A stretch of DNA of 64,000 nt from contig OY829537.1 of the NCBI GenBank assembly GCA_963691705.1, forward strand, positions 57,760,304 to 57,824,303, given 5' to 3'. The translations under genes and the position numbers were made by a program. Source of the DNA: Viola odorata. Its lineage: Eukaryota; Streptophyta; Magnoliopsida; Malpighiales; Violaceae. Under the pieces are notes generated by a model that was not told the DNA's origin, did not search any database, and saw only the letters and a program-made list of their open reading frames with translations. Positions 1 to 14,031 of this stretch are shown here, piece after piece (position 1 is the first letter of the stretch; the number at the start of each line of letters is the position of its first letter).

Positions 1-835
1 TCTGGTCACTTCCGCACATGTTGTCTGTCAAGCGTTGTGAAGGGTCACGTCCCCACATCGTGTATTTAATGTTGTGTTTGGTCAGGTACGCACATGTCGT
101 CTGATAATGTTGTGTCTGGTCACGTCCGCACATGTCATCTCTTAAGCATTGTGAAGGGTCACGTCCGCACAGTCGTCTGATAATATTGTATCTGGTCAGT
201 TCCGCACATATTGTCTGTTAAGCGTTGTGAAGGGTCACGTCCCCACATCGTGTTTTTAATGGTGTGTTTGGTCAAGTCGCACAGTCGTCTTATAATGTTG
301 TGTCTGGTCATGTCTGCACATGTTGTCTGTCAAGCATTGTGAAGGGTCACGTCCCGACATCGTGTATTTAATGTTGTGTTTGGTCAGCTACGCACATGTC
401 GTCTGATAATGTTGTGTCCGGTCACGTCCGCACATGTTGTCTGTTAAGCGTTGTGAAGGGTCATGTCCCCACATTGTGTTTTTAATGTTGTGTCTCGTCA
501 CGTCCGCACAGTCGTCTGATAATGTTGTGTCTGGTCACTTCCGCACAAGTCATCTCTTAAGCTTTGTGAAGGGTCACGTCCGTACAGTCATCTGATAATG
601 TTGTGTCTGGTCACTTCCGCACATGTTGTCTGTCAAGCGTTGTGAAGGGTCACGTCCCCACATCGTGTATTTAATGTTGTGTTTGGTCAGGTACGCACAT
701 GTCGTCTGATAATGTTGTGTCTGGTCACGTCCGCACATGTTGTCTGTTAAGCGTTGTGAAGGGTCACGTCCTCACATCGTGTTTTTAATGGTGTGTTTGG
801 TCACGTCCGCACAGACGTCTGATAATGTTATTTCT
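1..835. repeat. Left-edge partial HOR unit
   Basis: Satellite monomers entering from outside the window. The stretch matches the sequence about 6,994 bp further right (from about 6995), and from about 440 onward it also matches the copy about 13,197 bp further right, including a rare CAGTCATCTG variant seen near 587 and 13785. No other content. Confidence 0.85.
609..722 (+). repeat. Reference B-C-A trimer (114 bp)
   Basis: A clean example of the basic trimer: monomer B at 609-647 (39 bp), C at 648-684 (37 bp) and A at 685-722 (38 bp). The three share the first ~15 bases and the GTTGTG near the end but differ in the middle: B has TGTTGTCTGTCAAGCG, C has CATCGTGTATTTAATG, A has GTCGTCTGATAATG. 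They are diverged copies of one ancestral ~38-mer. A monomers with CACAGTCG in place of CACATGTCG are 37 bp, so trimers elsewhere are 113 bp. Confidence 0.95.
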
Positions 836-3800
836 GGTCACGCCCGCGCATGTCATCTCTTAAGCGTTGTGAAGGGTCACGTCCCCATATCATGTTTTTA
901 ATGTTGTGTCTGGTCACGTCTGCACAGTCGTCATATAATGTTGTGTCAGGTCACGTCCGCACATGTTGTCTGTTAAGCGTTGTGAAAGGTCACGTCCCCA
1001 TATCGTGTTGTTAATGTTGTGTCTGGTCACGTCCGCACAGTCGTCTGATAATATTGTATCTGGTCAGTTCCGCACATATTGTCTGTTAAGCATTGTGAAG
1101 GGTCACGTCCCCACATCGTGTTTTTAATGGTGTGTTTGGTCACGTCCGCACAGTCGTCTTATAATGTTGTGTCTGGTCATGTCTGCACATGTTGTCTGTC
1201 AAGCATTGTGAAGGGTCACGTCCCGACATCGTGTATTTAATGTTGTGTTTGGTTAGCTACGCACATGTCGTCTGATAATGTTGTGTCTGGTCACGTCCGC
1301 ACATGTTGTCTGTTAAGCGTTGTGAAGGGTCACGTCCCCACATCATGTTGTTAATGTTGTGTCAGGTCACGTCCACATATGTCGTCTGATAATTTTGTGT
1401 CTGGTCACGTCCGCATATATCGTCTGTTAAGCGTTATGAAGGGTCAGGTCCCCACATCGTGTTTTTAATATTGTGTCTGGTCACGTCCGCACATGTCATC
1501 TCTTAAGCGTTGTGAAAGGTCACGGCCCCACATCGTGTTGTTAATGTTGTGTCTGGTCACGTCCACACATGTCGTCTAATAATGTTGTGTCTGGTCACGT
1601 CCGCATATATCGTCTGTTAAGCGTTATGAAGGGTCAGGTCCCCACATCGTGTTTTTAATATTGTGTCTGGTCACGTTCGCACATGTCATCTCTTAAGCGT
1701 TGTGAAGGGTCACGCCCCCACCTCGTGTTATTAATGTTGTGTCTGGTCACGTCCGCACAGTCGTCTGATAAAGTTGTGTCTGGTCACGTCCGTACAAGTC
1801 ATCTCTTAAGCTTTGTGAAGGGTCACGTCCGTACAGTCGTCTGATAATGTTGTGTCTGGTCACTTCCGCACATGTTGTCTGTTAAGCGTTGTGAAAGGTC
1901 ATGTCCCCACATTGTGTTTTTAATGTTGTGTCTCGTCACGTCCGCACAGTCGTCTGATAATGTTGTGTCTGGTCACTTCCGCACAAGTCATCTCTTAAGG
2001 TTTGTGAAGGGTCACGTCCGTACAGTCGTCTGATAATGTTGTGTCTGGTCACTTCCGCACATGTTGTCTGTTAAGCGTTGTGAAGGGTCACGTCCCCACA
2101 TTGTGTTTTTAATGTTGTGTCTCGTCACGTCCGCACAGTCGTTTGATAATGTTGTGTCTGGTCACTTCTGCACAGTCGTCTGATAATATTGTGTCTGGTC
2201 ACTTCCGCACATGTTGTTTGTCAAGCGTTGTGAAGGGTCACGTCCCCACATCGTGTATTTAATGTTGTGTTTGGTCAGGTACGCACATGTCGTCTGATAA
2301 TGTTGTGTCTGGTCACGTCCGTACATGTTGTCTGTTAAGCGTTGTGAAGGGTCACGTCCTCACATCGTGTTTTTAATGGTGTGTTTGGTCACGTCCGCAC
2401 AGACGTCTGATAATGTTATTTCTGGTCACGCCCGCGCATGTCATCTCTTAAGCGTTGTGAAGGGTCACGTCCCCATATCATGTTTTTAATGTTGTGTCTG
2501 GTCACGTCTGCACAGTCGTCATATAATGTTGTGTCAGGTCACGTCCGCACATGTTGTCTGTTAAGCGTTGTGAAAGGTCACGTCCCCACATCGTGTTGTT
2601 AATGTTGTGTCTGGTCACGTCCACACATGTCGTCTGATAATCTTGTGTCTGGTCACATCCGTACATGTCATCTCTTAAGCATTGTGAAGGGTCACGTCCG
2701 CACAGTCGTCTGATAATATTGTATCTGGTCAGTTCCGCACATATTGTCTGTTAAGCGTTGTGAAGGGTCACGTCCCCACATCGTGTTTTTAATGGTGTGT
2801 TTGGTCACGTCGCACAGTCGTCTTATAATGTTGTGTCTGGTCATGTCTGCACATCTTGTCTGTCAAGCATTGTGAAGGGTCACGTCCCGACATCGTGTAT
2901 TTAATGTTGTGTTTGGTCAGCTACGCACATGTCGTCTGATAATGTTGTGTCCGGTCACGTCCGCACATGTTGTCTGTTAAGCGTTGTGAAGGGTCACGTC
3001 CCCACATCATGTTGTTAATGTTGTGTCAGGTCACGTCCACATATGTCGTCTTATAATGTTGTGTCTGGTCACGTCCGCACATGTCATATCTTAAGCGTTG
3101 TGAAAGGTCACGGCCCCACATCGTGTTGTTAATGTTGTGTCTGGTCACGTCCACACATGTCGTCTAATAATGTTGTGTCTGGTCACGTCCGCATATATCG
3201 TCTGTTAAGCGTTATGAAGGGTCAGGTCCCCACATCGTGTTTTTAATATTGTGTTTGGTCACGTCCGCACATGTCATCTCTTAAGCGTTGTGAAGGGTCA
3301 CGCCCCCACCTCGTGTTATTAATGTTGTGTCTGGTCACGTCCGCACAGTCGTCTGATAAAGTTGTGTCTGGTCACGTCCGCACAAGTCATCTCTTAAGCT
3401 TTGTGAAGGGTCACGTCCGTACAGTCGTCTGATAATGTTGTGTCTGGTCACTTCCGCACATGTTGTCTGTTAAGCGTTGTGAAGGGTCATGTCCCCACAT
3501 TGTGTTTTTAATGTTGTGTCTCGTCACGTCCGCACAGTCGTCTGATAATGTTGTGTCTGGTTACTTCCGCACAAGTCATCTCTTAAGCTTTGTGAAGGGT
3601 CACGTCCGTACAGTCGTCTGATAATGTTGTGTCTGGTCACTTCCGCACATGTTGTCTGTTAAGCGTTGTGAAGGGTCACGTCCCCACATTGTGTTTTTAA
3701 TGTTGTGTCTCGTCACGTCCGCACAGTCGTTTGATAATGTTGTGTCTGGTCACTTCTGCACAGTCGTCTAATAATGTTGTGTCTGGTCACTTCCGCACAT

Positions 3801-4011
3801 GTTGTCTGTCAAGCGTTGTGAAGGGTCACGTCCCCACATCGTGTATTTAATGTTGTGTTTGGTCAGGTACGCACATGTCGTCTGATAATGTTGTGTCTGG
3901 TCACGTCCGCACATGTTGTCTGTTAAGCGTTGTGAAGGGTCACGTCCTCACATCGTGTTTTTAATGGTGTGTTTGGTCACGTCCGCACAGACGTCTGATA
4001 ATGTTATTTCT
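836..4011. repeat. Two tandem 1,588-bp HOR units (836-2423, 2424-4011)
   Basis: Units are phased on a marker monomer beginning GGTCACGCCCGCGCATG, which occurs at 836, 2424 and 4012, exactly 1,588 bp apart. 1,588 bp corresponds to about 42 monomers. The two units differ in a few monomers: the second carries AATCTTGTGTCTGG near 2639 and CACATCTTGTC near 2849. Both recur near 14032-17207. Confidence 0.88.
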
Positions 4012-4653
4012 GGTCACGCCCGCGCATGTCATCTCTTAAGCGTTGTGAAGGGTCACGTCCCCATATCATGTTTTTAATGTTGTGTCTGGTCACGTCTGCA
4101 CAGTCGTCATATAATGTTGTGTCACGTCACGTCCGCACATGTTGTCTGTTAAGCGTTGTGAAAGGTCACGTCCCCACATCGTGTTGTTAATGTTGTGTCT
4201 GGTCACGTCCACACATGTCGTCTGATAATGTTGTGTCTGGTCACGTCCGCATATATCGTCTGTTAAGCGTTGTGAAGGGTCATGTCGCCACATCGTGTTT
4301 TTAATATTGGGTCTGGTCACGTCCGCACATGTCATCTCTTAAGCGTTGTGAAGGGTCACGCCCCCACCTCGTGTTATTAATGTTGTGTCTGGTCACGTCC
4401 GCACAGTCGTGTGATAAAGTTGTGTCTAGTCACGTCCGCACATGTTGTCAGTTAAACGTTGTCAAGGGTCACGTCCCCACATCGTGTTTTTAATGGTGTG
4501 TTTGGTCACGTCCGCACAGTCGTCTGGTAATGTTGTGTCTGGTCACGTCCGCACATGTTGTCTGTTAAGCGTTGTGAAGGGTCACGTCCTCACATCGTGT
4601 TTTTAATGGTGTGTTTGGTCACGTCCGCACAGACGTCTGATAATGTCATTTCT
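4012..4653. repeat. Short 642-bp HOR unit
   Basis: The distance between phase markers drops to 642 bp (about 17 monomers). The block contains the diagnostic monomers TTGTCAGTTAAACGTTGTC (near 4444) and CATGTCGCCACATCG (near 4281). The same short unit recurs at 17208-17849, and 642-bp marker spacings recur at 24164 and 28244. It is therefore an old building block, not a local accident. Confidence 0.85.
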
Positions 4654-7600
4654 GGTCACGCCCGCGCATGTCATCTCTTAAGCGTTGTGAAGGGTCACGT
4701 CCCCATATCATGTTTTTAATGTTGTGTCTGGTCACGTCTGCACAGTCGTCATATAATGTTGTGTCAGGTCACGTCCGCACATGTTGTCTGTTAAGCGTTG
4801 TGAAAGGTCACGTCCCCACATCGTGTTGTTAATGTTGTGTCTGGTCACGTCCACACATGTCGTCTGATAATCTTGTGTCTGGTCACATCCGTACATGTCA
4901 TCTCTTAAGCATTGTGAAGGGTCACGTCCGCACAGTCGTCTGATAATATTGTATCTGGTCAGTTCCGCACATATTGTCTGTTAAGCGTTGTGAAGGGTCA
5001 CGTCCCCACATCGTGTTTTTAATGGTGTGTTTGGTCAAGTCGCACAGTCGTCTTATAATGTTGTGTCTGGTCATGTCTGCACATGTTGTCTGTCAAGCAT
5101 TGTGAAGGGTCACGTCCCGACATCGTGTATTTAATGTTGTGTTTGGTTAGCTACGCACATGTCGTCTGATAATGTTGTGTCCGGTCACGTCCGCACATGT
5201 TGTCTGTTAAGCGTTGTGAAGGGTCACGTCCCCACATCATGTTGTTAATGTTGTGTCAGGTCACATCCACATATGTCGTCTGATAATGTTGTGTCTGGTC
5301 ACGTCCGCACATGTCATATCTTAAGCGTTGTGAAAGGTCACGGCCCCACATCGTGTTGTTAATGTTGTGTCTGGTCACGTCCACACATGTCGTCTAATAA
5401 TGTTGTGTCTGGTCACGTCCGCATATATCGTCTGTTAAGCGTTATGAAGGGTCAGGTCCCCACATCGTGTTTTTAATATTGTGTCTGGTCACGTCCGCAC
5501 ATGTCATCTCTTAAGCGTTGTGAAGGGTCACGCCCCCACCTCGTGTTATTAATGTTGTGTCTGGTCACGTCCGCACAGTCGTCTGATAAAGTTGTGTCTG
5601 GTCACGTCCGCACAAGTCATCTCTTATGCTTTGTGAAGGGTCACGTCCGTACAGTCGTCTGATAATGTTGTGTCTGGTCACTTCCGCACATGTTGTCTGT
5701 TAAGCGTTGTGAAGGGTCATGTCCCCACATTGTGTTTTTAATGTTGTGTCTCGTCACGTCCGCACAGTCGTTTGATAATGTTGTGTCTGGTCACTTCTGC
5801 ACAGTCGTCTGATAATGTTGTGTCTGGTCACTTCCGCACATGTTGTCTGTCAAGCGTTGTGAAGGGTCACGTCCCCACATCGTGTATTTAATGTTGTGTT
5901 TGGTCAGGTACGCACATGTCGTCTGATAATGTTGTGTCCGGTCACGTCCGCACATGTTGTCTGTTAAGCGTTGTGAAGGGTCACGTCCCCACATCATGTT
6001 GTTAATGTTGTGTCAGGTCACATCCACATATGTCGTCTGATAATGTTGTGTCTGGTCACGTCCGCACATGTCATATCTTAAGCGTTGTGAAAGGTCACGG
6101 CCCCACATCGTGTTGTTAATGTTGTGTCTGGTCACGTCCACACATGTCGTCTAATAATGTTGTGTCTGGTCACGTCCGCATATATCGTCTGTTAAGCGTT
6201 ATGAAGGGTCAGGTCCCCACATCGTGTTTTTAATATTGTGTCTGGTCACGTCCGCACATGTCATCTCTTAAGCGTTGTGAAGGGTCACGCCCCCACCTCG
6301 TGTTATTAATGTTGTGTCTGGTCACGTCCGCACAGTCGTCTGATAAAGTTGTGTCTGGTCACGTCCGCACAAGTCATCTCTTATGCTTTGTGAAGGGTCA
6401 CGTCCGTACAGTCGTCTGATAATGTTGTGTCTGGTCACTTCCGCACATGTTGTCTGTTAAGCGTTGTGAAGGGTCATGTCCCCACATTGTGTTTTTAATG
6501 TTGTGTCTCGTCACGTCCGCACAGTCGTTTGATAATGTTGTGTCTGGTCACTTCTGCACAGTCGTCTGATAATGTTGTGTCTGGTCACTTCCGCACGTGT
6601 TGTCTGTTAAGCGTTATGAAGGGTCAGGTCCCCACATCGTGTTTTTAATATTGTGTCTGGTCACGTCCGCACATGTCATCTCTTAAGCGTTGTGAAGGGT
6701 CACGCCCCCACCTCGTGTTATTAATGTTGTGTCTGGTCACGTCCGCACAGTCGTCTGATAAAGTTGTGTCTGGTCACGTCCGCACAAGTCATCTCTTATG
6801 CTTTGTGAAGGGTCACGTCCGTACAGTCGTCTGATAATGTTGTGTCTGGTCACTTCCGCACATGTTGTCTGTTAAGCGTTGTGAAGGGTCATGTCCCCAC
6901 ATTGTGTTTTTAATGTTGTGTCTCGTCACGTCCGCACAGTCGTTTGATAATGTTGTGTCTGGTCACTTCTGCACAGTCGTCTGATAATGTTGTGTCTGGT
7001 CACTTCCGCACATGTTGTCTGTCAAGCGTTGTGAAGGGTCACGTCCCTACATCGTGTATTTAATGTTGTGTTTGGTCAGGTACGCACATGTCGTCTGATA
7101 ATGTTGTGTCTGGTCAGGTCCGCACATGTCATCTCTTAAGCATTGTGAAGGGTCACGTCCGCACAGTCGTCTGATAATATTGTATCTGGTCAGTTCCGCA
7201 CATATTGTCTGTTAAGCGTTGTGAAGGGTCACGTCCCCACATCGTGTTTTTAATGGTGTGTTTGGTCAAGTCGCACAGTCGTCTTATAATGTTGTGTCTG
7301 GTCATGTCTGCACATGTTGTCTGTCAAGCATTGTGAAGGGTCACGTCCCGACATCGTGTATTTAATGTTGTGTTTGGTCAGCTACGCACATGTCGTCTGA
7401 TAATGTTGTGTCCGGTCACGTCCGCACATGTTGTCTGTTAAGCGTTGTGAAGGGTCATGTCCCCACATTGTGTTTTTAATGTTGTGTCTCGTCACGTCCG
7501 CACAGTCGTCTGATAATGTTGTGTCTGGTCACTTCCGCACAAGTCATCTCTTAAGCTTTGTGAAGGGTCACGTCCGTACAGTCATCTGATAATGTTGTGT

Positions 7601-7829
7601 CTGGTCACTTCCGCACATGTTGTCTGTCAAGCGTTGTGAAGGGTCACGTCCCCACATCGTGTATTTAATGTTGTGTTTGGTCAGGTACGCACATGTCGTC
7701 TGATAATGTTGTGTCTGGTCACGTCCGCACATGTTGTCTGTTAAGCGTTGTGAAGGGTCACGTCCTCACATCGTGTTTTTAATGGTGTGTTTGGTCACGT
7801 CCGCACAGACGTCTGATAATGTTATTTCT
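4654..7829. repeat. 3,176-bp composite HOR block, first copy
   Basis: No phase marker for 3,176 bp, exactly twice 1,588. It contains an internal repeat of the CGCATATATCG / CGCCCCCACCTCG / CAAGTCATCTCTTATGC monomers (near 5420-5620, 6180-6380 and 6600-6800), with a hybrid junction at CACTTCCGCACGTGTTG near 6585. The block recurs at 9418-12593 with very few differences. Confidence 0.85.
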
Positions 7830-9417
7830 GGTCACGCCCGCGCATGTCATCTCTTAAGCGTTGTGAAGGGTCACGTCCCCATATCATGTTTTTAATGTTG
7901 TGTCTGGTCACGTCTGCACAGTCGTCATATAATGTTGTGTCAGGTCACGTCCGCACATGTTGTCTGTTAAGCGTTGTGAAAGGTCACGTCCCCATATCGT
8001 GTTGTTAATGTTGTGTCTGGTCACGTCCGCACAGTCGTCTGATAATATTGTATCTGGTCAGTTCCGCACATATTGTCTGTTAAGCATTGTGAAGGGTCAC
8101 GTCCCCACATCGTGTTTTTAATGGTGTGTTTGGTCACGTCCGCACAGTCGTCTTATAATGTTGTGTCTGGTCATGTCTGCACATGTTGTCTGTCAAGCAT
8201 TGTGAAGGGTCACGTCCCGACATCGTGTATTTAATGTTGTGTTTGGTTAGCTACGCACATGTCGTCTGATAATGTTGTGTCTGGTCACGTCCGCACATGT
8301 TGTCTGTTAAGCGTTGTGAAGGGTCACGTCCCCACATCATGTTGTTAATGTTGTGTCAGGTCACGTCCACATATGTCGTCTGATAATTTTGTGTCTGGTC
8401 ACGTCCGCATATATCGTCTGTTAAGCGTTATGAAGGGTCAGGTCCCCACATCGTGTTTTTAATATTGTGTCTGGTCACGTCCGCACATGTCATCTCTTAA
8501 GCGTTGTGAAAGGTCACGGCCTCACATCGTGTTGTTAATGTTGTGTCTGGTCACGTCCACACATGTCGTCTAATAATGTTGTGTCTGGTCACGTCCGCAT
8601 ATATCGTCTGTTAAGCGTTATGAAGGGTCAGGTCCCCACATCGTGTTTTTAATATTGTGTCTGGTCACGTCCGCACATGTCATCTCTTAAGCGTTGTGAA
8701 GGGTCACGCCCCCACCTCGTGTTATTAATGTTGTGTCTGGTCACGTCCGCACAGTCGTCTGATAAAGTTGTGTCTGGTCACGTCCGTACAAGTCATCTCT
8801 TAAGCTTTGTGAAGGGTCACGTCCGTACAGTCGTCTGATAATGTTGTGTCTGGTCACTTCCGCACATGTTGTCTGTTAAGCGTTGTGAAGGGTCATGTCC
8901 CCACATTGTGTTTTTAATGTTGTGTCTCGTCACGTCCGCACAGTCGTCTGATAATGTTGTGTCTGGTCACTTCCGCACAAGTCATCTCTTAAGCTTTGTG
9001 AAGGGTCACGTCCGTACAGTCGTCTGATAATGTTGTGTCTGGTCACTTCCGCACATGTTGTCTGTTAAGCGTTGTGAAGGGTCACGTCCCCACATTGTGT
9101 TTTTAATGTTGTGTCTCGTCACGTCCGCACAGTCGTTTGATAATGTTGTGTCTGGTCACTTCTGCACAGTCGTCTGATAATATTGTGTCTGGTCACTTCC
9201 GCACATGTTGTCTGTCAAGCGTTGTGAAGGGTCACGTCCCCACATCGTGTATTTAATGTTGTGTTTGGTCAGGTACGCACATGTCGTCTGATAATGTTGT
9301 GTCTGGTCACGTCCGTACATGTTGTCTGTTAAGCGTTGTGAAGGGTCACGTCCTCACATCGTGTTTTTAATGGTGTGTTTGGTCACGTCCGCACAGACGT
9401 CTGATAATGTTATTTCT
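7830..9417. repeat. 1,588-bp HOR unit
   Basis: Spacing between markers is 1,588 bp. It closely matches 836-2423 at an offset of about 6,994 bp. It forms part of the first copy of a 4,764-bp tandem unit (about 4540-9303). Confidence 0.85.
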
Positions 9418-12400
9418 GGTCACGCCCGCGCATGTCATCTCTTAAGCGTTGTGAAGGGTCACGTCCCCATATCATGTTTTTAATGTTGTGTCTGGTCACG
9501 TCTGCACAGTCGTCATATAATGTTGTGTCAGGTCACGTCCGCACATGTTGTCTGTTAAGCGTTGTGAAAGGTCACGTCCCCACATCGTGTTGTTAATGTT
9601 GTGTCTGGTCACGTCCACACATGTCGTCTGATAATCTTGTGTCTGGTCACATCCGTACATGTCATCTCTTAAGCATTGTGAAGGGTCACGTCCGCACAGT
9701 CGTCTGATAATATTGTATCTGGTCAGTTCCGCACATATTGTCTGTTAAGCGTTGTGAAGGGTCACGTCCCCACATCGTGTTTTTAATGGTGTGTTTGGTC
9801 AAGTCGCACAGTCGTCTTATAATGTTGTGTCTGGTCATGTCTGCACATGTTGTCTGTCAAGCATTGTGAAGGGTCACGTCCCGACATCGTGTATTTAATG
9901 TTGTGTTTGGTTAGCTACGCACATGTCGTCTGATAATGTTGTGTCCGGTCACGTCCGCACATGTTGTCTGTTAAGCGTTGTGAAGGGTCACGTCCCCACA
10001 TCATGTTGTTAATGTTGTGTCAGGTCACATCCACATATGTCGTCTGATAATGTTGTGTCTGGTCACGTCCGCACATGTCATATCTTAAGCGTTGTGAAAG
10101 GTCACGGCCCCACATCGTGTTGTTAATGTTGTGTCTGGTCACGTCCACACATGTCGTCTAATAATGTTGTGTCTGGTCACGTCCGCATATATCGTCTGTT
10201 AAGCGTTATGAAGGGTCAGGTCCCCACATCGTGTTTTTAATATTGTGTCTGGTCACGTCCGCACATGTCATCTCTTAAGCGTTGTGAAGGGTCACGCCCC
10301 CACCTCGTGTTATTAATGTTGTGTCTGGTCACGTCCGCACAGTCGTCTGATAAAGTTGTGTCTGGTCACGTCCGCACAAGTCATCTCTTATGCTTTGTGA
10401 AGGGTCACGTCCGTACAGTCGTCTGATAATGTTGTGTCTGGTCACTTCCGCACATGTTGTCTGTTAAGCGTTGTGAAGGGTCATGTCCCCACATTGTGTT
10501 TTTAATGTTGTGTCTCGTCACGTCCGCACAGTCGTTTGATAATGTTGTGTCTGGTCACTTCTGCACAGTCGTCTGATAATGTTGTGTCTGGTCACTTCCG
10601 CACATGTTGTCTGTCAAGCGTTGTGAAGGGTCACGTCCCCACATCGTGTATTTAATGTTGTGTTTGGTCAGGTACGCACATGTCGTCTGATAATGTTGTG
10701 TCCGGTCACGTCCGCACATGTTGTCTGTCAAGCGTTGTGAAGGGTCACGTCCCCACATCATGTTGTTAATGTTGTGTCAGGTCACATCCACATATGTCGT
10801 CTGATAATGTTGTGTCTGGTCACGTCCGCACATGTCATATCTTAAGCGTTGTGAAAGGTCACGGCCCCACATCGTGTTGTTAATGTTGTGTCTGGTCACG
10901 TCCACACATGTCGTCTAATAATGTTGTGTCTGGTCACGTCCGCATATATCGTCTGTTAAGCGTTATGAAGGGTCAGGTCCCCACATCGTGTTTTTAATAT
11001 TGTGTCTGGTCACGTCCGCACATGTCATCTCTTAAGCGTTGTGAAGGGTCACGCCCCCACCTCGTGTTATTAATGTTGTGTCTGGTCACGTCCGCACAGT
11101 CGTCTGATAAAGTTGTGTCTGGTCACGTCCGCACAAGTCATCTCTTATGCTTTGTGAAGGGTCACGTCCGTACAGTCGTCTGATAATGTTGTGTCTGGTC
11201 ACTTCCGCACATGTTGTCTGTTAAGCGTTGTGAAGGGTCATGTCCCCACATTGTGTTTTTAATGTTGTGTCTCGTCACGTCCGCACAGTCGTTTGATAAT
11301 GTTGTGTCTGGTCACTTCTGCACAGTCGTCTGATAATGTTGTGTCTGGTCACTTCCGCACGTGTTGTCTGTTAAGCGTTATGAAGGGTCAGGTCCCCACA
11401 TCGTGTTTTTAATATTGTGTCTGGTCACGTCCGCACATGTCATCTCTTAAGCGTTGTGAAGGGTCACGCCCCCACCTCGTGTTATTAATGTTGTGTCTGG
11501 TCACGTCCGCACAGTCGTCTGATAAAGTTGTGTCTGGTCACGTCCGCACAAGTCATCTCTTATGCTTTGTGAAGGGTCACGTCCGTACAGTCGTCTGATA
11601 ATGTTGTGTCTGGTCACTTCCGCACATGTTGTCTGTTAAGCGTTGTGAAGGGTCATGTCCCCACATTGTGTTTTTAATGTTGTGTCTCGTCACGTCCGCA
11701 CAGTCGTTTGATAATGTTGTGTCTGGTCACTTCTGCACAGTCGTCTGATAATGTTGTGTCTGGTCACTTCCGCACATGTTGTCTGTCAAGCGTTGTGAAG
11801 GGTCACGTCCCCACATCGTGTATTTAATGTTGTGTTTGGTCAGGTACGCACATGTCGTCTGATAATGTTGTGTCTGGTCAGGTCCGCACATGTCATCTCT
11901 TAAGCATTGTGAAGGGTCACGTCCGCACAGTCGTCTGATAATATTGTATCTGGTCAGTTCCGCACATATTGTCTGTTAAGCGTTGTGAAGGGTCACGTCC
12001 CCACATCGTGTTTTTAATGGTGTGTTTGGTCAAGTCGCACAGTCGTCTTATAATGTTGTGTCTGGTCATGTCTGCACATGTTGTCTGTCAAGCATTGTGA
12101 AGGGTCACGTCCCGACATCGTGTATTTAATGTTGTGTTTGGTCAGCTACGCACATGTCGTCTGATAATGTTGTGTCCGGTCACGTCCGCACATGTTGTCT
12201 GTTAAGCGTTGTGAAGGGTCATGTCCCCACATTGTGTTTTTAATGTTGTGTCTCGTCACGTCCGCACAGTCGTCTGATAATGTTGTGTCTGGTCACTTCC
12301 GCACAAGTCATCTCTTAAGCTTTGTGAAGGGTCACGTCCGTACAGTCATCTGATAATGTTGTGTCTGGTCACTTCCGCACATGTTGTCTGTCAAGCGTTG

Positions 12401-12593
12401 TGAAGGGTCACGTCCCCACATCGTGTATTTAATGTTGTGTTTGGTCAGGTACGCACATGTCGTCTGATAATGTTGTGTCTGGTCACGTCCGCACATGTTG
12501 TCTGTTAAGCGTTGTGAAGGGTCACGTCCTCACATCGTGTTTTTAATGGTGTGTTTGGTCACGTCCGCACAGACGTCTGATAATGTTATTTCT
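9418..12593. repeat. 3,176-bp composite HOR block, second copy
   Basis: Near-identical to 4654-7829 at an offset of 4,764 bp. Visible differences include CTGTCAAGCG near 10727 where the first copy has CTGTTAAGCG near 5963, and one C/T change near 7047. The same hybrid CACTTCCGCACGTGTTG junction is present near 11349, so the duplication came after that junction formed. Confidence 0.87.
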
Positions 12594-14031
12594 GGTCACG
12601 CCCGCGCATGTCATCTCTTAAGCGTTGTGAAGGGTCACGTCCCCATATCATGTTTTTAATGTTGTGTCTGGTCACGTCTGCACAGTCGTCATATAATGTT
12701 GTGTCAGGTCACGTCCGCACATGTTGTCTGTTAAGCGTTGTGAAAGGTCACGTCCCCATATCGTGTTGTTAATGTTGTGTCTGGTCACGTCCGCACAGTC
12801 GTCTGATAATATTGTATCTGGTCAGTTCCGCACATATTGTCTGTTAAGCATTGTGAAGGGTCACGTCCCCACATCGTGTTTTTAATGGTGTGTTTGGTCA
12901 CGTCCGCACAGTCGTCTTATAATGTTGTGTCTGGTCATGTCTGCACATGTTGTCTGTCAAGCATTGTGAAGGGTCACGTCCCGACATCGTGTATTTAATG
13001 TTGTGTTTGGTTAGCTACGCACGTGTCGTCTGATAATGTTGTGTCTGGTCACGTCCGCACATGTTGTCTGTTAAGCGTTGTGAAGGGTCACGTCCCCACA
13101 TCATGTTGTTAATGTTGTGTCAGGTCACGTCCACATATGTCGTCTGATAATTTTGTGTCTGGTCACGTCCGCATATATCGTCTGTTAAGCGTTATGAAGG
13201 GTCAGGTCCCCACATCGTGTTTTTAATATTGTGTCTGGTCACGTCCGCACATGTCATCTCTTAAGCGTTGTGAAAGGTCACGGCCCCACATCGTGTTGTT
13301 AATGTTGTGTCTGGTCACGTCCACACATGTCGTCTAATAATGTTGTGTCTGGTCACGTCCGCATATATCGTCTGTTAAGCGTTATGAAGGGTCAGGTCCC
13401 CACATCGTGTTTTTAATATTGTGTCTGGTCACGTTCGCACATGTCATCTCTTAAGCGTTGTGAAGGGTCACGCCCCCACCTCGTGTTATTAATGTTGTGT
13501 CTGGTCACGTCCGCACAGTCGTCTGATAAAGTTGTGTCTGGTCACGTCCGTACAAGTCATCTCTTAAGCTTTGTGAAGGGTCACGTCCGTACAGTCGTCT
13601 GATAATGTTGTGTCTGGTCACTTCCGCACATGTTGTCTGTTAAGCGTTGTGAAGGGTCATGTCCCCACATTGTGTTTTTAATGTTGTGTCTCGTCACGTC
13701 CGCACAGTCGTCTGATAATGTTGTGTCTGGTCACTTCCGCACAAGTCATCTCTTAAGCTTTGTGAAGGGTCACGTCCGTACAGTCATCTGATAATGTTGT
13801 GTCTGGTCACTTCCGCACATGTTGTCTGTCAAGCGTTGTGAAGGGTCACGTCCCCACATCGTGTATTTAATGTTGTGTTTGGTCAGGTACGCACATGTCG
13901 TCTGATAATGTTGTGTCTGGTCACGTCCGCACATGTTGTCTGTTAAGCGTTGTGAAGGGTCACGTCCTCACATCGTGTTTTTAATGGTGTGTTTGGTCAC
14001 GTCCGCACAGACGTCTGATAATGTTATTTCT
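12594..14031. repeat. Shortened 1,438-bp HOR unit
   Basis: The unit is 150 bp (four monomers) shorter than the usual 1,588 bp. Up to about 13780 it matches the sequence 4,764 bp to the left; after that it matches 590-835 instead. It is a recombinant joining two HOR contexts and marks the end of the 4,764-bp duplication. Confidence 0.78.

Noticed and set aside
284..300. TATA-like strings such as TCTTATAATG and TCATATAATG, resembling promoter elements
   Set aside because: They are variants of the A-monomer GATAATG repeated throughout the array, with no initiator, gene or terminator nearby.
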